64,000 nucleotides of DNA from Bacteroidota bacterium (GTDB lineage Bacteria; Bacteroidota; Bacteroidia; J057; JADKCL01), in the NCBI GenBank assembly GCA_016718825.1, contig JADKCL010000004.1:186001-250000 (forward strand), written 5' to 3'. The position numbers were made by a program, and so were the translations under genes. The notes below the pieces were generated by a model. That model had not been told where the DNA came from. It saw nothing but the letters and a program-made list of their open reading frames with translations, and searched no databases. How positions within the stretch are numbered: the stretch's first letter is position 1; each line of letters opens with the position of its first letter. Below, piece by piece: positions 26,306 through 34,859 of this stretch.

Positions 26306-26652
26306 GCCGATTTCGAGCCCTACACTTCCTGTTTTCATTGCTGATTTTAGCAGGATTACTTTCGTCCTGCGAGATTGACACCCAAGCGACTGGAATCGTG
26401 CGCGATGCGTTCTCGAAAGAGCCTTTGGACAGTGTGCGCGTGATTGAATTCGCGGTGCAGAAAAAGGACGAATTTATGGTCGCAGATGGCTATACGGACA
26501 GTACCGGCCGATTTGACATTGGTGGTGGATTGTTTGGCGGCGGTCCACGCAAAACCCGGCTCGTGATTGTGGTGGACAAAGAAGGGTACACACCGACGTC
26601 GGTCGAGAATTTTTACACAGACCTTTCGGTTGAACTGATCCCTCACCAATAG
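26302..26652 (+). CDS. Small lipoprotein, carboxypeptidase-regulatory-like
   Basis: A 116-residue lipoprotein: FLFSLLILAGLLSSC gives a lipobox. The mature part reads IDTQATGIVRDAFSKEPLDSVRVIEF ... GYTDSTGRFDIGGG ... RLVIVVDKEGYTPT. This is the carboxypeptidase-regulatory (transthyretin-like) beta-sandwich seen in many Bacteroidota envelope proteins. It overlaps the DUF1573 gene by 4 bp and is probably translationally coupled to it. There is no enzyme motif. It may act as a structural or adaptor lipoprotein. Confidence 0.78.
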   Translation: MSRFRALHFLFSLLILAGLLSSCEIDTQATGIVRDAFSKEPLDSVRVIEFAVQKKDEFMVADGYTDSTGRFDIGGGLFGGGPRKTRLVIVVDKEGYTPTSVENFYTDLSVELIPHQ

Positions 26653-26746
26653 GTGCAAGGCGTTATTGGAGGTTGCTTCGATCTTTCCAATCCTCCGAAA
26701 TTCATCGTTGAATCCCGTGAGATTTGAAATTGAATTATCTTCGACC

Positions 26747-27895
26747 ATGCGCCTGCGGTTGATTTACATCTTTCTTTTGTGGTTGTTTCTGAGTGGCCTC
26801 GGGTTGAAAATCGATGCGGAAACGATTTCCACGACCGAATGGACAAAACTTGTTCCCTCGTCCGGCTTACCCTCCGAAATTGAGATCCAAAAAGGCAACA
26901 ACAACCTCGACGTCAGCTTTTTCAAAGGCAGATACTACTTTGCATTCCGCACCGCGCCGTCACATTTTGCCTCTCCAAAGGCGCATTTGTTTGTGTTGAG
27001 CAGCCCTGATCGGAAAAACTGGCGGTTGGAGAAGCAAATTTGCTTGGGAGCCGACCTGCGTGAGCCACGGTTTCTCGCCATGGATTCGGCCTTGTATTTT
27101 TATTTCTTCGAAGCCGGAAAAAGTCCATTTTCCTTTGCGCCGGAGCATATCTGGGGTTGCCATTTGGGCGCGAATGGGCAATTTTCAGAGATCAAAAACC
27201 TGAATTGGGATGGCTACGTCCCGTGGCGAATGCGGCGGCGCGGCGACCAAATGTTCATGAGCGCTTATTGGGGACGCGACCTTTACAATGGCAAACACAA
27301 AGGCGAAGTGCGGTTGCTCAAAAGTGAAAATGGCTATGATTGGAAACCGATCAGCACCCAACCGCAGACCGGCGACAAAGGTGGCGAGGAGGCCGAATTC
27401 ATTTTTGACCGGGAAGGAAATTTGTGGGGAACGATCCGATTGGAAGGTGCAGGCGCACAGGTGGTCTTTGCCGACAAGGATAGCCTGGACAAGTGGCAGA
27501 CCTTTCCGACACGTGACAAATACGACAGCGCCTTGCTGTTCAGCTACAAAGACAATATTTATTTGGTTTCGCGACGCAATCTCGACGGCCCTTCGGAGCG
27601 CGGTGGATTGCTGCCACCCAAACTGCAACGCAATTACAACTTGATCCGTTATTCGCTCACGCGAAAGTGTACTGCGCTCTGGAAACTTGACAAACAAAAG
27701 AAAAAGCTGATTCATTTGGTGGACTTCCCATCCACTGGCGATACCGCATTTCCTGCGATCACGGAATTCGCTGCCGGGCGATTTTGGCTGCTGAATTATT
27801 CAAGCGACATCGAGGGACCGCAGAAGAATTGGATCAGGGGGCAACTAGGAAAGACCTACATTTATGAGACTGTGTTGGAGATTGGTGCTCAATAG
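26747..27895 (+). CDS. Secreted beta-propeller-like protein (sialidase/glycosidase-like fold)
   Basis: A 382-residue protein with a signal peptide (YIFLLWLFLSGLGLKIDA). The mature part has repeated strands with the rhythm of a five-bladed propeller or sialidase-like fold: NLDVSFFKGRYYFAFRTA, HLFVLSSPDRKNWR, EPRFLAMDSALYFYFF, EVRLLKSENGYDWKPIS, AEFIFDREGNLWGTIR and IYLVSRRNLDG. The SPDRKNW and SENGYDW elements resemble Asp-box-like or BNR-like turns. Catalytic residues of a true sialidase cannot be confirmed by eye. I chose the start at 26747 because the upstream extension reads as non-coding. The 3' end overlaps the convergent next gene by 7 bp. Confidence 0.65.
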   Translation: MRLRLIYIFLLWLFLSGLGLKIDAETISTTEWTKLVPSSGLPSEIEIQKGNNNLDVSFFKGRYYFAFRTAPSHFASPKAHLFVLSSPDRKNWRLEKQICLGADLREPRFLAMDSALYFYFFEAGKSPFSFAPEHIWGCHLGANGQFSEIKNLNWDGYVPWRMRRRGDQMFMSAYWGRDLYNGKHKGEVRLLKSENGYDWKPISTQPQTGDKGGEEAEFIFDREGNLWGTIRLEGAGAQVVFADKDSLDKWQTFPTRDKYDSALLFSYKDNIYLVSRRNLDGPSERGGLLPPKLQRNYNLIRYSLTRKCTALWKLDKQKKKLIHLVDFPSTGDTAFPAITEFAAGRFWLLNYSSDIEGPQKNWIRGQLGKTYIYETVLEIGAQ

Positions 27896-28743
27896 GCAGC
27901 CTTTTCGCTGGATTCGTACTGATAACCATTCCACTTCCAAGTTTCTTTTTTCACCGACTTCACGATGCGCTTTGGAGTGAGCTTGAACTCAGTGCGCTCG
28001 ATCTCCAAATCCCGGAGGCCCAAATTGGAGCCCTTGCCCATGCCGATGCGGCTGTAGGTTTCGCAAATGCAGTCTCGATGATACTCCTTCGGGACATATT
28101 CGTCGATGTTGTCATAAACTTCTTGGATAAACTCCCGGTCATCGGCGCTTTCGGATGCAAGGTCGAGATTATAAAAACCATCGTAGTTGGACAACTCCAT
28201 CACTTGTTTGATTTCATTGTCCATCAACGCAAACAAGTATAAAACGGTGTTTTCAGTTTGAGATGCCATATGACCTGAGCCCAATTCTACGGTAAACCCA
28301 ACAATTCCATCCCCTAAGGTCCAAAGCGAATCAGAAAGTTCCGGTTCGCCAAACCTTTGGGTCCCACCACCATACTCAAATTGCCCCACGCCATCGATGG
28401 TTATAAGCCTAAGCGTAGTTTCCATCCGCTCAAATTCGTAGAAATCGGTCACAAGTCCGCGCGTGTACTCGGGCCCCCAAGTGACCATGGCAACAAAACA
28501 GATGGTATCTTGGTCCAGCGGCAAAATTTCGACCGACTCAGGATAAAAAAGGCCATCGTCGTCGGACATTCTCCGTCCCCATTTCGCCTCCGGCTCCTCT
28601 TCGTCAGTATCCTCCCTCACTAGATCATCAGGATAAAGCTCCAAAATCTTGGAGAGCATGCTGTCTTGGTCGATCCTTGCTTTGGAGAACGCAAGACAAG
28701 GTAGCATCAGCCAAACAAAGAGGAGGAATTTCATATTCCGCAT
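27889..28743 (-). CDS. Secreted protein of unknown function
   Basis: A 284-residue protein with a signal peptide (KFLLFVWLMLPCLAFSKA). The acidic N-terminal region (REDTDEEEPEAKWGRR) is followed by beta-rich sequence (ICFVAMVTWGPEYTRG, GFTVELGSGHMASQTENT) and a C-terminal basic segment (KRIVKSVKKETWKWNGYQYE). No family is recognised. It lies 6 bp downstream of the T9SS cargo gene on the same strand, so the two are probably cotranscribed. The start could be 28743, 28734 or a TTG at 28749; 28743 is the first ATG. Its 3' end overlaps the convergent propeller gene by 7 bp. Confidence 0.72.
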   Translation of the reverse strand: MRNMKFLLFVWLMLPCLAFSKARIDQDSMLSKILELYPDDLVREDTDEEEPEAKWGRRMSDDDGLFYPESVEILPLDQDTICFVAMVTWGPEYTRGLVTDFYEFERMETTLRLITIDGVGQFEYGGGTQRFGEPELSDSLWTLGDGIVGFTVELGSGHMASQTENTVLYLFALMDNEIKQVMELSNYDGFYNLDLASESADDREFIQEVYDNIDEYVPKEYHRDCICETYSRIGMGKGSNLGLRDLEIERTEFKLTPKRIVKSVKKETWKWNGYQYESSEKAAY

Positions 28744-28749
28744 GACCAA

Positions 28750-30021
28750 TTACAACAGGGTGATGCGTTTGACCACCAACTCCGTGCCCGATTGAGCCCG
28801 CATCAGGTATTGTCCTGCAGGAAGACCCGACGTAGGAACCGATATTTTGGAAAGTCCTACCTCCCCGTCAAAGGTCATGTTTCGGACTTCACGACCCTGC
28901 ATATCGATCAACAATACATGGATCGGTTGTGCAATCTCCATGCTGAAGGTCAACTGAATCGGCATCCCAACCTGCGCCGGATTTGGGTGGCTATTGACAA
29001 AATGGGTCCCGCTCAATCTCGTTTCTACACCTACCGCATTGGAAAAAGAGGATTCGCCGTTGTTGTCCACCACCTTGAGACGGTAGTAATTCATTACACC
29101 AGGCGCATACCCCGGGTCATCAAATACATACTGCAATGCTTCGGAGGAATTTCCGGCACCCATGCGTTCGCCAATGGCTTCAAAATGCTGATAATCCCCG
29201 ACGCTTCGCTCAACTTCGAATTTCAAATTGTCCGTTTCGGTTTTCGTTTCCCAAGTAAGCGCCACAGAATTGCCATTCTCCTCAGCTTTAAGCTCTTGAA
29301 GATCCGCCGACAAAATCACCGATGGCTGCAAGACCCCATCGTCAAAATAGACATAGCCCGTGTTGTAGGCACCCGCGCCGTTGGCCATGACACTCGTAGC
29401 ACCATCAAGTAAGAAGTTGCCCATCGTCAAATAGCGTTCTCCACCAGCAGCCGTGAAAGTCGCTGAAACGAGATTCCACCCCAGCTTGTTGGTGATGAAA
29501 GTGCCACTTGGAATCGCGCATTGTGGGGTGTATGTCGTCATGGAATTCCAATTTCCAACCCAAGTTGGTGCAGCAGCGCTCAAATAGAACTGCAGATCGT
29601 CCGTGGCCATCGAAGAATTGTCGCCTGCGGAAACATACCACGAAATCGTATAGGTCTGCCCTGCCGTGAGCCCGAGCGCAGGTGTCAGTTGGCAATAGAT
29701 GTACTCACGGAACCCCGGTGTCGATTGATAAAACAAGGCAAAACCCATATAAGCGTTGCCCGCATGCGGCATTTGCGAACCAAATGCGTTGCTCGGAACT
29801 TGTACCCAAGCATTGGTGCCACAAACATGATGGTAGTCAGCACTCCCGGTATGGTTGGTAGGATTGTTCCACCCTGTGGCCTTCCACATTTCGGCAATCC
29901 AACCGGGACATGCGGAATACACCTCAAAGCCAGGATTGGGAAGCAAATTTTGGCCCCGCAAACCGACGCATGCCGTCATCCCGAAAAATAGAAGGACAAT
30001 GGAGAATAGGCGCTTTTCCAT
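28750..30021 (-). CDS. T9SS type A cargo protein with a carbohydrate-binding-like N-terminal domain
   Basis: A 423-residue secreted protein. A signal peptide ends near CVGLRGQ, followed by NLLPNPGFEVYSACPGW. This opening is typical of Bacteroidota extracellular proteins with a jelly-roll (CBM-like) domain. The middle of the protein (about 240-340) has a fibronectin-III-like strand pattern (VALTWETKTETDNLKFEVER ... YYRLKVVDNNGESSFSN). The C-terminus is a type A sorting domain (SHPNPAQVGMPIQLTF ... LPAGQYLMRAQSG ... KRITLL). It would be exported by the T9SS and act on the surface or in the medium. The first ATG of the signal peptide (30021) is used. It is cotranscribed with the downstream unknown gene. 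Confidence 0.85.
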   Translation of the reverse strand: MEKRLFSIVLLFFGMTACVGLRGQNLLPNPGFEVYSACPGWIAEMWKATGWNNPTNHTGSADYHHVCGTNAWVQVPSNAFGSQMPHAGNAYMGFALFYQSTPGFREYIYCQLTPALGLTAGQTYTISWYVSAGDNSSMATDDLQFYLSAAAPTWVGNWNSMTTYTPQCAIPSGTFITNKLGWNLVSATFTAAGGERYLTMGNFLLDGATSVMANGAGAYNTGYVYFDDGVLQPSVILSADLQELKAEENGNSVALTWETKTETDNLKFEVERSVGDYQHFEAIGERMGAGNSSEALQYVFDDPGYAPGVMNYYRLKVVDNNGESSFSNAVGVETRLSGTHFVNSHPNPAQVGMPIQLTFSMEIAQPIHVLLIDMQGREVRNMTFDGEVGLSKISVPTSGLPAGQYLMRAQSGTELVVKRITLL

Positions 30022-30281
30022 GAGAATTAGTGGCAAAAGGAAAACTGACAAATGAAAACGAAGCTATTGACGATTCAACAGACAATTTAGCGAATCTTGC
30101 CAAGAAAGGAAAAAAATCCGGCACATCTGTTCAGGATGCAATGCGAGAAGATGTTTGTCGAATGGAAAACAGGAATTCGTCAGCAAGCTTTGACCCAAAA
30201 CCCAGAATTCAACACAAACCCCGATTCTGTAAATTCTGCGAAACGTAAGTTCAGCGAAGCTAATTCTGCTCAAATTTTGCT
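30022..30281. other. Gene-free spacer between divergently placed transcription units
   Basis: No convincing reading frame is seen in this stretch; the short open frames lack signal peptides, motifs or a protein-like composition. It contains TCAGCGAAGCTAATTC at 30251-30266, a 16-mer that recurs at 33382-33397. Upstream promoter elements for the T9SS cargo gene (start 30021) probably lie here but none stands out. Confidence 0.4.
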
Positions 30282-30328
30282 CAAAAAAATTAGGGCGCTC
30301 AACCCACCTTAGTGAGGAGCTGCCCTAA
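30282..30328 (-). terminator. Rho-independent terminator of the hisS-hutH transcript
   Basis: On the minus strand, an imperfect hairpin of TTAGGGCAGCTCC and GAGCGCCCTAA is followed directly by TTTTTTTG. It lies about 95 bp downstream of the hutH stop at 30423. Confidence 0.6.
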
Positions 30329-30422
30329 CCCTTGCTCTTGTAATCCAAAGATGCACCCATATTCTCCGAATTGTATCGGGTTTTGATCGAATGGTTCAAC
30401 TTCAAATCTGATTGGAAAATTC

Positions 30423-31925
30423 TCAAGGATGAACGGGAATCCAGTCGCTTACGAACTGTCGTGCATGGGCAATGTCGGGCTGCATGAAACGATCTGTCGT
30501 CAGCGGAGGAACCACTTTACGGAAACTTTCCAGAATGTTTTCGAGCACGGGGCTCGTGCGGTCCGGCTTGCGAAACCACATCGCTTGGGAGGAGGCGATC
30601 ATCTCGATGCCAAAAATGGTGCAGAGATTTTCACAGACTTGCAGGCATTTCACTGCACCATTGGCGCCCATGCTCACGTGGTCTTCCTGCCCATTGCTGC
30701 TTGGAATCGTATCGATGACCGAAGGCGTGCACAATTGTTTGTTTTGGCTGGCAATTGCTGCGGCCGTGTATTGCGTGATCATCAAGCCCGATTCCAGGCC
30801 AGGATTCACAGCAAGAAACGCCGGCAAGCCTCTTAATCCAGCCAACAACTGGAATATCCGCCGTTCTGAGATCGAACCCCATTCCGCAAGGGCGATCGCC
30901 ATCAAGTCCAAGGCCATCGCAAGCGGCTGACCATGGAAATTCCCTCCGCTCAAGATCAGGTCCTCGTCGACAAATACATTCGGATTGTCGGTCGTACTGT
31001 TCATCTCGGTGACAAAGGTCCGCGTGCAAAAATCGAGGACGTCGCGGCTCGCGCCATGCACTTGTGGCACACAACGAAAGGAATAGGGATCCTGAACGTC
31101 AGTCTTCTTCCGGTGAATCAACTCCGAACCGGCCAATACAGCGACAACGTTGGCCGCCACCTGAATTTGCCCGGAATGTGGCCTGATTTGATGCAATTTC
31201 GGATGAAAAGGGTCGAGTCTGCCGTCGAAGGCATCCAAACTCAATGCGGCAATCTGATCCGCAGCATTCGCCAGACGGCGTGCCCGCAAAAGGATATGCA
31301 TGCCATAGGCGAGCATGAACTGCGTGCCATTGAGCAAGGCAAGTGCCTCCTTGGACTGCAACCGAATCGGCGACCAGCCTTTTTGCTGCAACATTTGCGC
31401 AGCCGGCATACGTTCACCATTTACGACCACTTCGCCTTCGCCAATCAACGGCAAACAGAGGTGGGCCAAAGGCGCCAAGTCGCCGGAAGCACCAAGCGAA
31501 CCCTGCGTATACACCACCGGCAAGACCCCTTCGTTGTAGAAATCGAGCAGCCGCTTCACTGTCGCTACCTGCACGCCCGAATGCCCGTAGGCAAGCGACC
31601 GCGCTTTCAGGAGCAGCATCAACCGTACGATTTCGCCCGGAACCAAGGCGCCTGCACCGCAGGCATGCGAGCGAATCAGGTTGTATTGCAGCTCTTCCAG
31701 ATGTTCAGCGCCGATGCGTTTGTCGCGCAAAGCCCCAAAACCGGTATTGATTCCATAAATCGCATCGGTGTTCACCGCCATTTTCTGATCCAGAAAAATG
31801 CGGCACCGTTCGATGGCGGTCGCTGCAGCATCCGACAAAAGGACCTTTTGACCAGGATCCGAAACCAATTGTTCAAAGGTTTCCAAGCTGATCGGAGCTG
31901 CTGAAATTTCGAATTGGGAACTCAT
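30423..31925 (-). CDS. hutH: Histidine ammonia-lyase
   Basis: A 500-residue enzyme of the aromatic amino acid lyase family. The ASG triad that cyclises to the MIO prosthetic group is in GSLGASGDLAPLAH (about residues 146-148). Other signatures are YGINTGFG, NLIRSHACGAG, NGTQFMLAYG and TDNPNVFVDEDLILSGGNFHG. It converts histidine to urocanate and ammonia, the first step of histidine degradation. Length is normal. It follows hisS by 12 bp on the same strand, so it is probably in one operon with a histidyl-tRNA synthetase. No hutU, hutI or hutG is present in the window. A terminator follows. Confidence 0.94.
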   Translation of the reverse strand: MSSQFEISAAPISLETFEQLVSDPGQKVLLSDAAATAIERCRIFLDQKMAVNTDAIYGINTGFGALRDKRIGAEHLEELQYNLIRSHACGAGALVPGEIVRLMLLLKARSLAYGHSGVQVATVKRLLDFYNEGVLPVVYTQGSLGASGDLAPLAHLCLPLIGEGEVVVNGERMPAAQMLQQKGWSPIRLQSKEALALLNGTQFMLAYGMHILLRARRLANAADQIAALSLDAFDGRLDPFHPKLHQIRPHSGQIQVAANVVAVLAGSELIHRKKTDVQDPYSFRCVPQVHGASRDVLDFCTRTFVTEMNSTTDNPNVFVDEDLILSGGNFHGQPLAMALDLMAIALAEWGSISERRIFQLLAGLRGLPAFLAVNPGLESGLMITQYTAAAIASQNKQLCTPSVIDTIPSSNGQEDHVSMGANGAVKCLQVCENLCTIFGIEMIASSQAMWFRKPDRTSPVLENILESFRKVVPPLTTDRFMQPDIAHARQFVSDWIPVHP

Positions 31926-31937
31926 GCGAATGGAATT

Positions 31938-33344
31938 TTAGGCGTCGACGTCCACCGTAAGAACTTTGGAAAAGAAATCCATCGCCTCGGCAAATGGAAT
32001 CGTTTGTTGCAAGCCCGTGGTCAAGTCCTTGAAATTGAGCACCCCCGTCTCTACTTCACGGTCGCCGATCGAAATCACGTAGGAAAATCCAGCTTGATCG
32101 GCATACTTAAACTGCTTGGCAGGTTTTGCAACCTCCGGATAAACTTCGGCAGCATACCCGGCATCCAGCATGTCCATCCAAACCTCCACAGCCTTCGCTT
32201 CGCCACTGCCTCCAAAATTTGCGAGCAAAACACGCTTGCCATGGCGGCGCAGCTTCTCCAAAATGCCTCTAGACTGCAGAATGTCAAAAATCCGGTCTGC
32301 GCCAAAGGAAATGCCGACCCCCGAAACGCCATCCAAGCCAAAAACGCCTGTCAAGTTGTCGTATCGTCCGCCTCCGAGGATGCTGCCACGGAAATCATGG
32401 GTACCAGCCTCGAAGATGGTTCCCGTATAGTAGCCCAAACCACGGGCGAGGAAGATGTCCAAGGTCACCTGAATGCTATTGGCCTTCCGCAGATCGATCA
32501 ATCCAAAAAGGGTGCTCAACTCTTGGATTCCCAATTGTCCCACCGCATTGGCGGGGCCAATCAGTGTTTTCAATTCCTCCAAAGCGCGAGAAACGGGCAT
32601 TTTGGCCAGCGATTGAATGAACCGGAACCGTTCAGGCTCCACCGAGAAGCCCTTTTCCGTCCATTCGGCAAAAATCCCATCCTCTCCAACCTTGTCGAGT
32701 TTGTCCAGGATGGTGATGAATTCGACGAAGCGATCGCCTGCACCAAAATACACCGCGATACCTTCCAGCAATTTGCGGTTGTTGACCCGCAAGGTCACAC
32801 CCTCGACGCCGAGTTGGCTGAATCCCTCGTCACAGATACGTACGAGTTCGAGTTCGTTGAGCAGGCCATTGGAGCCGACCACGTCCACGTCGCATTGGTA
32901 GAATTCGCGGTAGCGCCCTTTTTGCGGACGGTCTGCCCGCCAAACCGGCTGGATTTGGTACCGCTTGAAGGGAAAAGTGAGTTTGTGCTGATTCATGACC
33001 ACGTACCGTGCAAACGGCACGGTGAGGTCATAGCGCAAAGCCTTTTCGCTGATTTTGGGAAGCAATTTGAGGGAGGCAGCCGGCTGATGAAAGTCGAAGT
33101 TTTGCTTCAAGGCATCGTCGAGATAGTCACCGGAGTTGACAATCTTGAAAATAAGGCGGTCGCCTTCTTCGCCATACTTGCCGGTGAGCACGGAAAGTTG
33201 CTCGATGCTCGGCGTTTCGATCGGCTGATAACCATAGCGTTTAAAAACGCGGCGCAGGGTATCAAAAATAAATTCTCGCCCGAGCATTTCGGCTGGGCCA
33301 AAGTCACGCGTTCCCTGCGGGATGGTGGGTTTTTGCTTCGACAT
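31938..33344 (-). CDS. hisS: Histidyl-tRNA synthetase
   Basis: A 468-residue class II synthetase. It opens with PQGTRDFGPAEM, has the motif 2 region RYDLTVPFARYV and the FYQCDVDVVG strand, and the histidine-specific signatures LARGLGYYTGTIFE and GGGRYDNL, followed by GVGISFGADRI of motif 3. It charges tRNA-His with histidine in the cytoplasm. The C-terminal anticodon-binding domain (about 370-468) contains KRVLLANFGGSGEAKAVEVW. A TAAATTTG box ends 4 nt upstream of the ATG, which supports this start. hutH follows 12 bp downstream. Confidence 0.96.
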   Translation of the reverse strand: MSKQKPTIPQGTRDFGPAEMLGREFIFDTLRRVFKRYGYQPIETPSIEQLSVLTGKYGEEGDRLIFKIVNSGDYLDDALKQNFDFHQPAASLKLLPKISEKALRYDLTVPFARYVVMNQHKLTFPFKRYQIQPVWRADRPQKGRYREFYQCDVDVVGSNGLLNELELVRICDEGFSQLGVEGVTLRVNNRKLLEGIAVYFGAGDRFVEFITILDKLDKVGEDGIFAEWTEKGFSVEPERFRFIQSLAKMPVSRALEELKTLIGPANAVGQLGIQELSTLFGLIDLRKANSIQVTLDIFLARGLGYYTGTIFEAGTHDFRGSILGGGRYDNLTGVFGLDGVSGVGISFGADRIFDILQSRGILEKLRRHGKRVLLANFGGSGEAKAVEVWMDMLDAGYAAEVYPEVAKPAKQFKYADQAGFSYVISIGDREVETGVLNFKDLTTGLQQTIPFAEAMDFFSKVLTVDVDA

Positions 33345-33348
33345 GGGA

Positions 33349-33356
33349 CAAATTTA
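33349..33356 (-). promoter_or_regulatory. Putative -7 box TAAATTTG before hisS
   Basis: Read on the minus strand, TAAATTTG fits the Bacteroidota -7 consensus TAnnTTTG and ends 4 nt before the hisS ATG. Transcription would begin at or next to the start codon, giving a leaderless or nearly leaderless mRNA. Confidence 0.45.
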
Positions 33357-33615
33357 GAGCAGAATTTTAAGAATCTTGAGATCAGCGAAGCTAATTCACA
33401 GAATCGATAGAAGTGTTGAATTCAATAGCGCGAATGGATTGGGGCAATATTGGGCTTCAACGAATTGTATGTTGTGTGGACCCCAGTAAAAGGAACTGAG
33501 GAAATCGTTTCGAACTTCCGGGCAAGGGTCGTCGCATCTTTTAGCGGCAAGTGAATTGCAGCTTGCGAGATCCATTTGGGGATTACCGATGATCGCTGAA
33601 AGGGTCCTTTGAATC
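33357..33615. other. Gene-free spacer between rpsB and hisS
   Basis: No supported gene. The minus-strand open frame that crosses it extends into rpsB antisense and has no recognisable domain. It contains the second copy of TCAGCGAAGCTAATTC at 33382-33397. Confidence 0.4.
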
Positions 33616-33650
33616 AAAAAAAAGGCGAACCATCGGCCCGCCTTTTTTTG
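33616..33650 (-). terminator. Rho-independent terminator of the rplM-rpsI-rpsB operon
   Basis: AAAAAAAGGCG and CGCCTTTTTTT flank a 12-base loop. On the minus strand the stem is followed by a run of eight T. It begins 17 bp after the rpsB stop. Confidence 0.85.
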
Positions 33651-33666
33651 TATTGTGATGAGGGGA

Positions 33667-34431
33667 TTAGTCCTCGTCGCTATCTTCTTCGGCGCCTTTC
33701 TGACGATCGGCTTCCTCGGTGATGCGGTCTTCTTCACGCTTCTTCTTGCGCTCGTCGAGGCCATCGTTGATGGCGTCGCAGATGGCACGCACGATCAGCT
33801 GAATCGACTTTGCTGCGTCATCATTGGCTGGGATGGCGAAGTCGACTTCATTGGGGTTGCTATTGGTATCGACCATAGCGAAGGTAGGGATGTTGAGTTT
33901 CTTGGCTTCAGAAACTGCAATGTGCTCCTTCTTGATGTCGACGATAAAGATCGCGGATGGGAGGCGATTGAGGGTAGAGATACCTTTGAAGAATTTCTCC
34001 AATTTGGCCTTCTCGCGGCTCTTCATCAACCTTTCCTTCTTGCTCAAACGCTCAAAGGTTCCGTCGGTTTCCATCTTCTCGATGGCACCCATCTTCTTGA
34101 TGGATTTGCGAACGGTAGCGAAGTTGGTAAGCATACCACCCAACCAACGTTCGGTAACAAACGGCATGTTGACGCGGATTGCTTCTGCTGCAACGATGTC
34201 TTTTGCCTGCTTTTTGGTAGCGACAAAAAGAATCTTGCGACCTGATGCAGAAAGCTGACGCACTACTTTGAGTGCTTCTTCCAGCATCTTGTGCGTCTTG
34301 TTGAGGTCAATCACGTGGATACCATTGCGCTCCATGAAAATGTAGGGCGCCATGGCTGGGTTCCACTTGCGGGTCAAGTGACCGAAGTGTACACCTGCCT
34401 CCAAAAGATCATTATAAGTAATTGCTGCCAT
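33667..34431 (-). CDS. rpsB: 30S ribosomal protein S2
   Basis: A 254-residue S2 protein: ITYNDLLEAGVHFGHLTRKWNPAM at the start, YIFMERNGIHVIDLNKT, then RWLGGMLTNF and PSAIFIVDIKKE, then FAMVDTNSNP and IPANDDAAKSI. The C-terminus carries a charged extension (KKREEDRITEEADRQKGAEE) beyond the conserved core, common in this phylum. S2 is a late-assembling protein of the small subunit. It is last in the rplM-rpsI-rpsB operon, 18 bp downstream of rpsI, and is followed by a terminator. Confidence 0.97.
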   Translation of the reverse strand: MAAITYNDLLEAGVHFGHLTRKWNPAMAPYIFMERNGIHVIDLNKTHKMLEEALKVVRQLSASGRKILFVATKKQAKDIVAAEAIRVNMPFVTERWLGGMLTNFATVRKSIKKMGAIEKMETDGTFERLSKKERLMKSREKAKLEKFFKGISTLNRLPSAIFIVDIKKEHIAVSEAKKLNIPTFAMVDTNSNPNEVDFAIPANDDAAKSIQLIVRAICDAINDGLDERKKKREEDRITEEADRQKGAEEDSDED

Positions 34432-34449
34432 AAATTCAGGTATCCGAGA

Positions 34450-34851
34450 TTAACGCTTGGAGAATTGAGTCTTTTTACGGGCTTTTGGTTGACCGTATTT
34501 TTTACGCTCGACCATGCGTGAATCACGCGTCATGAAGCCTGCACCACGCAATGGCTTCTTATTTTCCTCGTTGATCTCTACGAGCACGCGAGAAAAGCCC
34601 ATTCTCACGGCTTCGGCTTGACCTGTGATACCACCGCCATTGACATTCACTTGGATGTCGTAGTCAGCGGCGCTCAGGTTGAGCACAGCAAAGGGCTGCA
34701 TGACCTTGATCTGCAGAATATCTACCGGAAAGAAAATTTCCATTGGACGGTCATTTACCATGATCGTACCACCACCGGCCTTTTTTGCAGGCTTGAAGAA
34801 GCACCTTGCCACGGATGTTTTCCTTCGGCCTACTTTTACAATCGTATCCAT
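34450..34851 (-). CDS. rpsI: 30S ribosomal protein S9
   Basis: A 133-residue S9 protein: VGRRKTSVARCFF at the N-terminus, the GGGITGQAEAVRMGFSRVLV core, and TRDSRMVERKKYGQPKARK followed by the invariant C-terminal SKR. The terminal Lys-Arg reaches the P-site tRNA in the small subunit. It lies 8 bp downstream of rplM and 18 bp upstream of rpsB, the usual order for this phylum. Confidence 0.97.
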   Translation of the reverse strand: MDTIVKVGRRKTSVARCFFKPAKKAGGGTIMVNDRPMEIFFPVDILQIKVMQPFAVLNLSAADYDIQVNVNGGGITGQAEAVRMGFSRVLVEINEENKKPLRGAGFMTRDSRMVERKKYGQPKARKKTQFSKR

Positions 34852-34859
34852 ATATGCTA

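Noticed and set aside
31914..33410. 498-codon plus-strand frame antisense to hisS
   Set aside because: hisS has all class II synthetase motifs; this is its mirror image.
33396..33788. 130-codon minus-strand frame overlapping the 3' end of rpsB and the spacer
   Set aside because: The first part is rpsB in another frame and the rest has no recognisable motif; the terminator at 33616 lies inside it.
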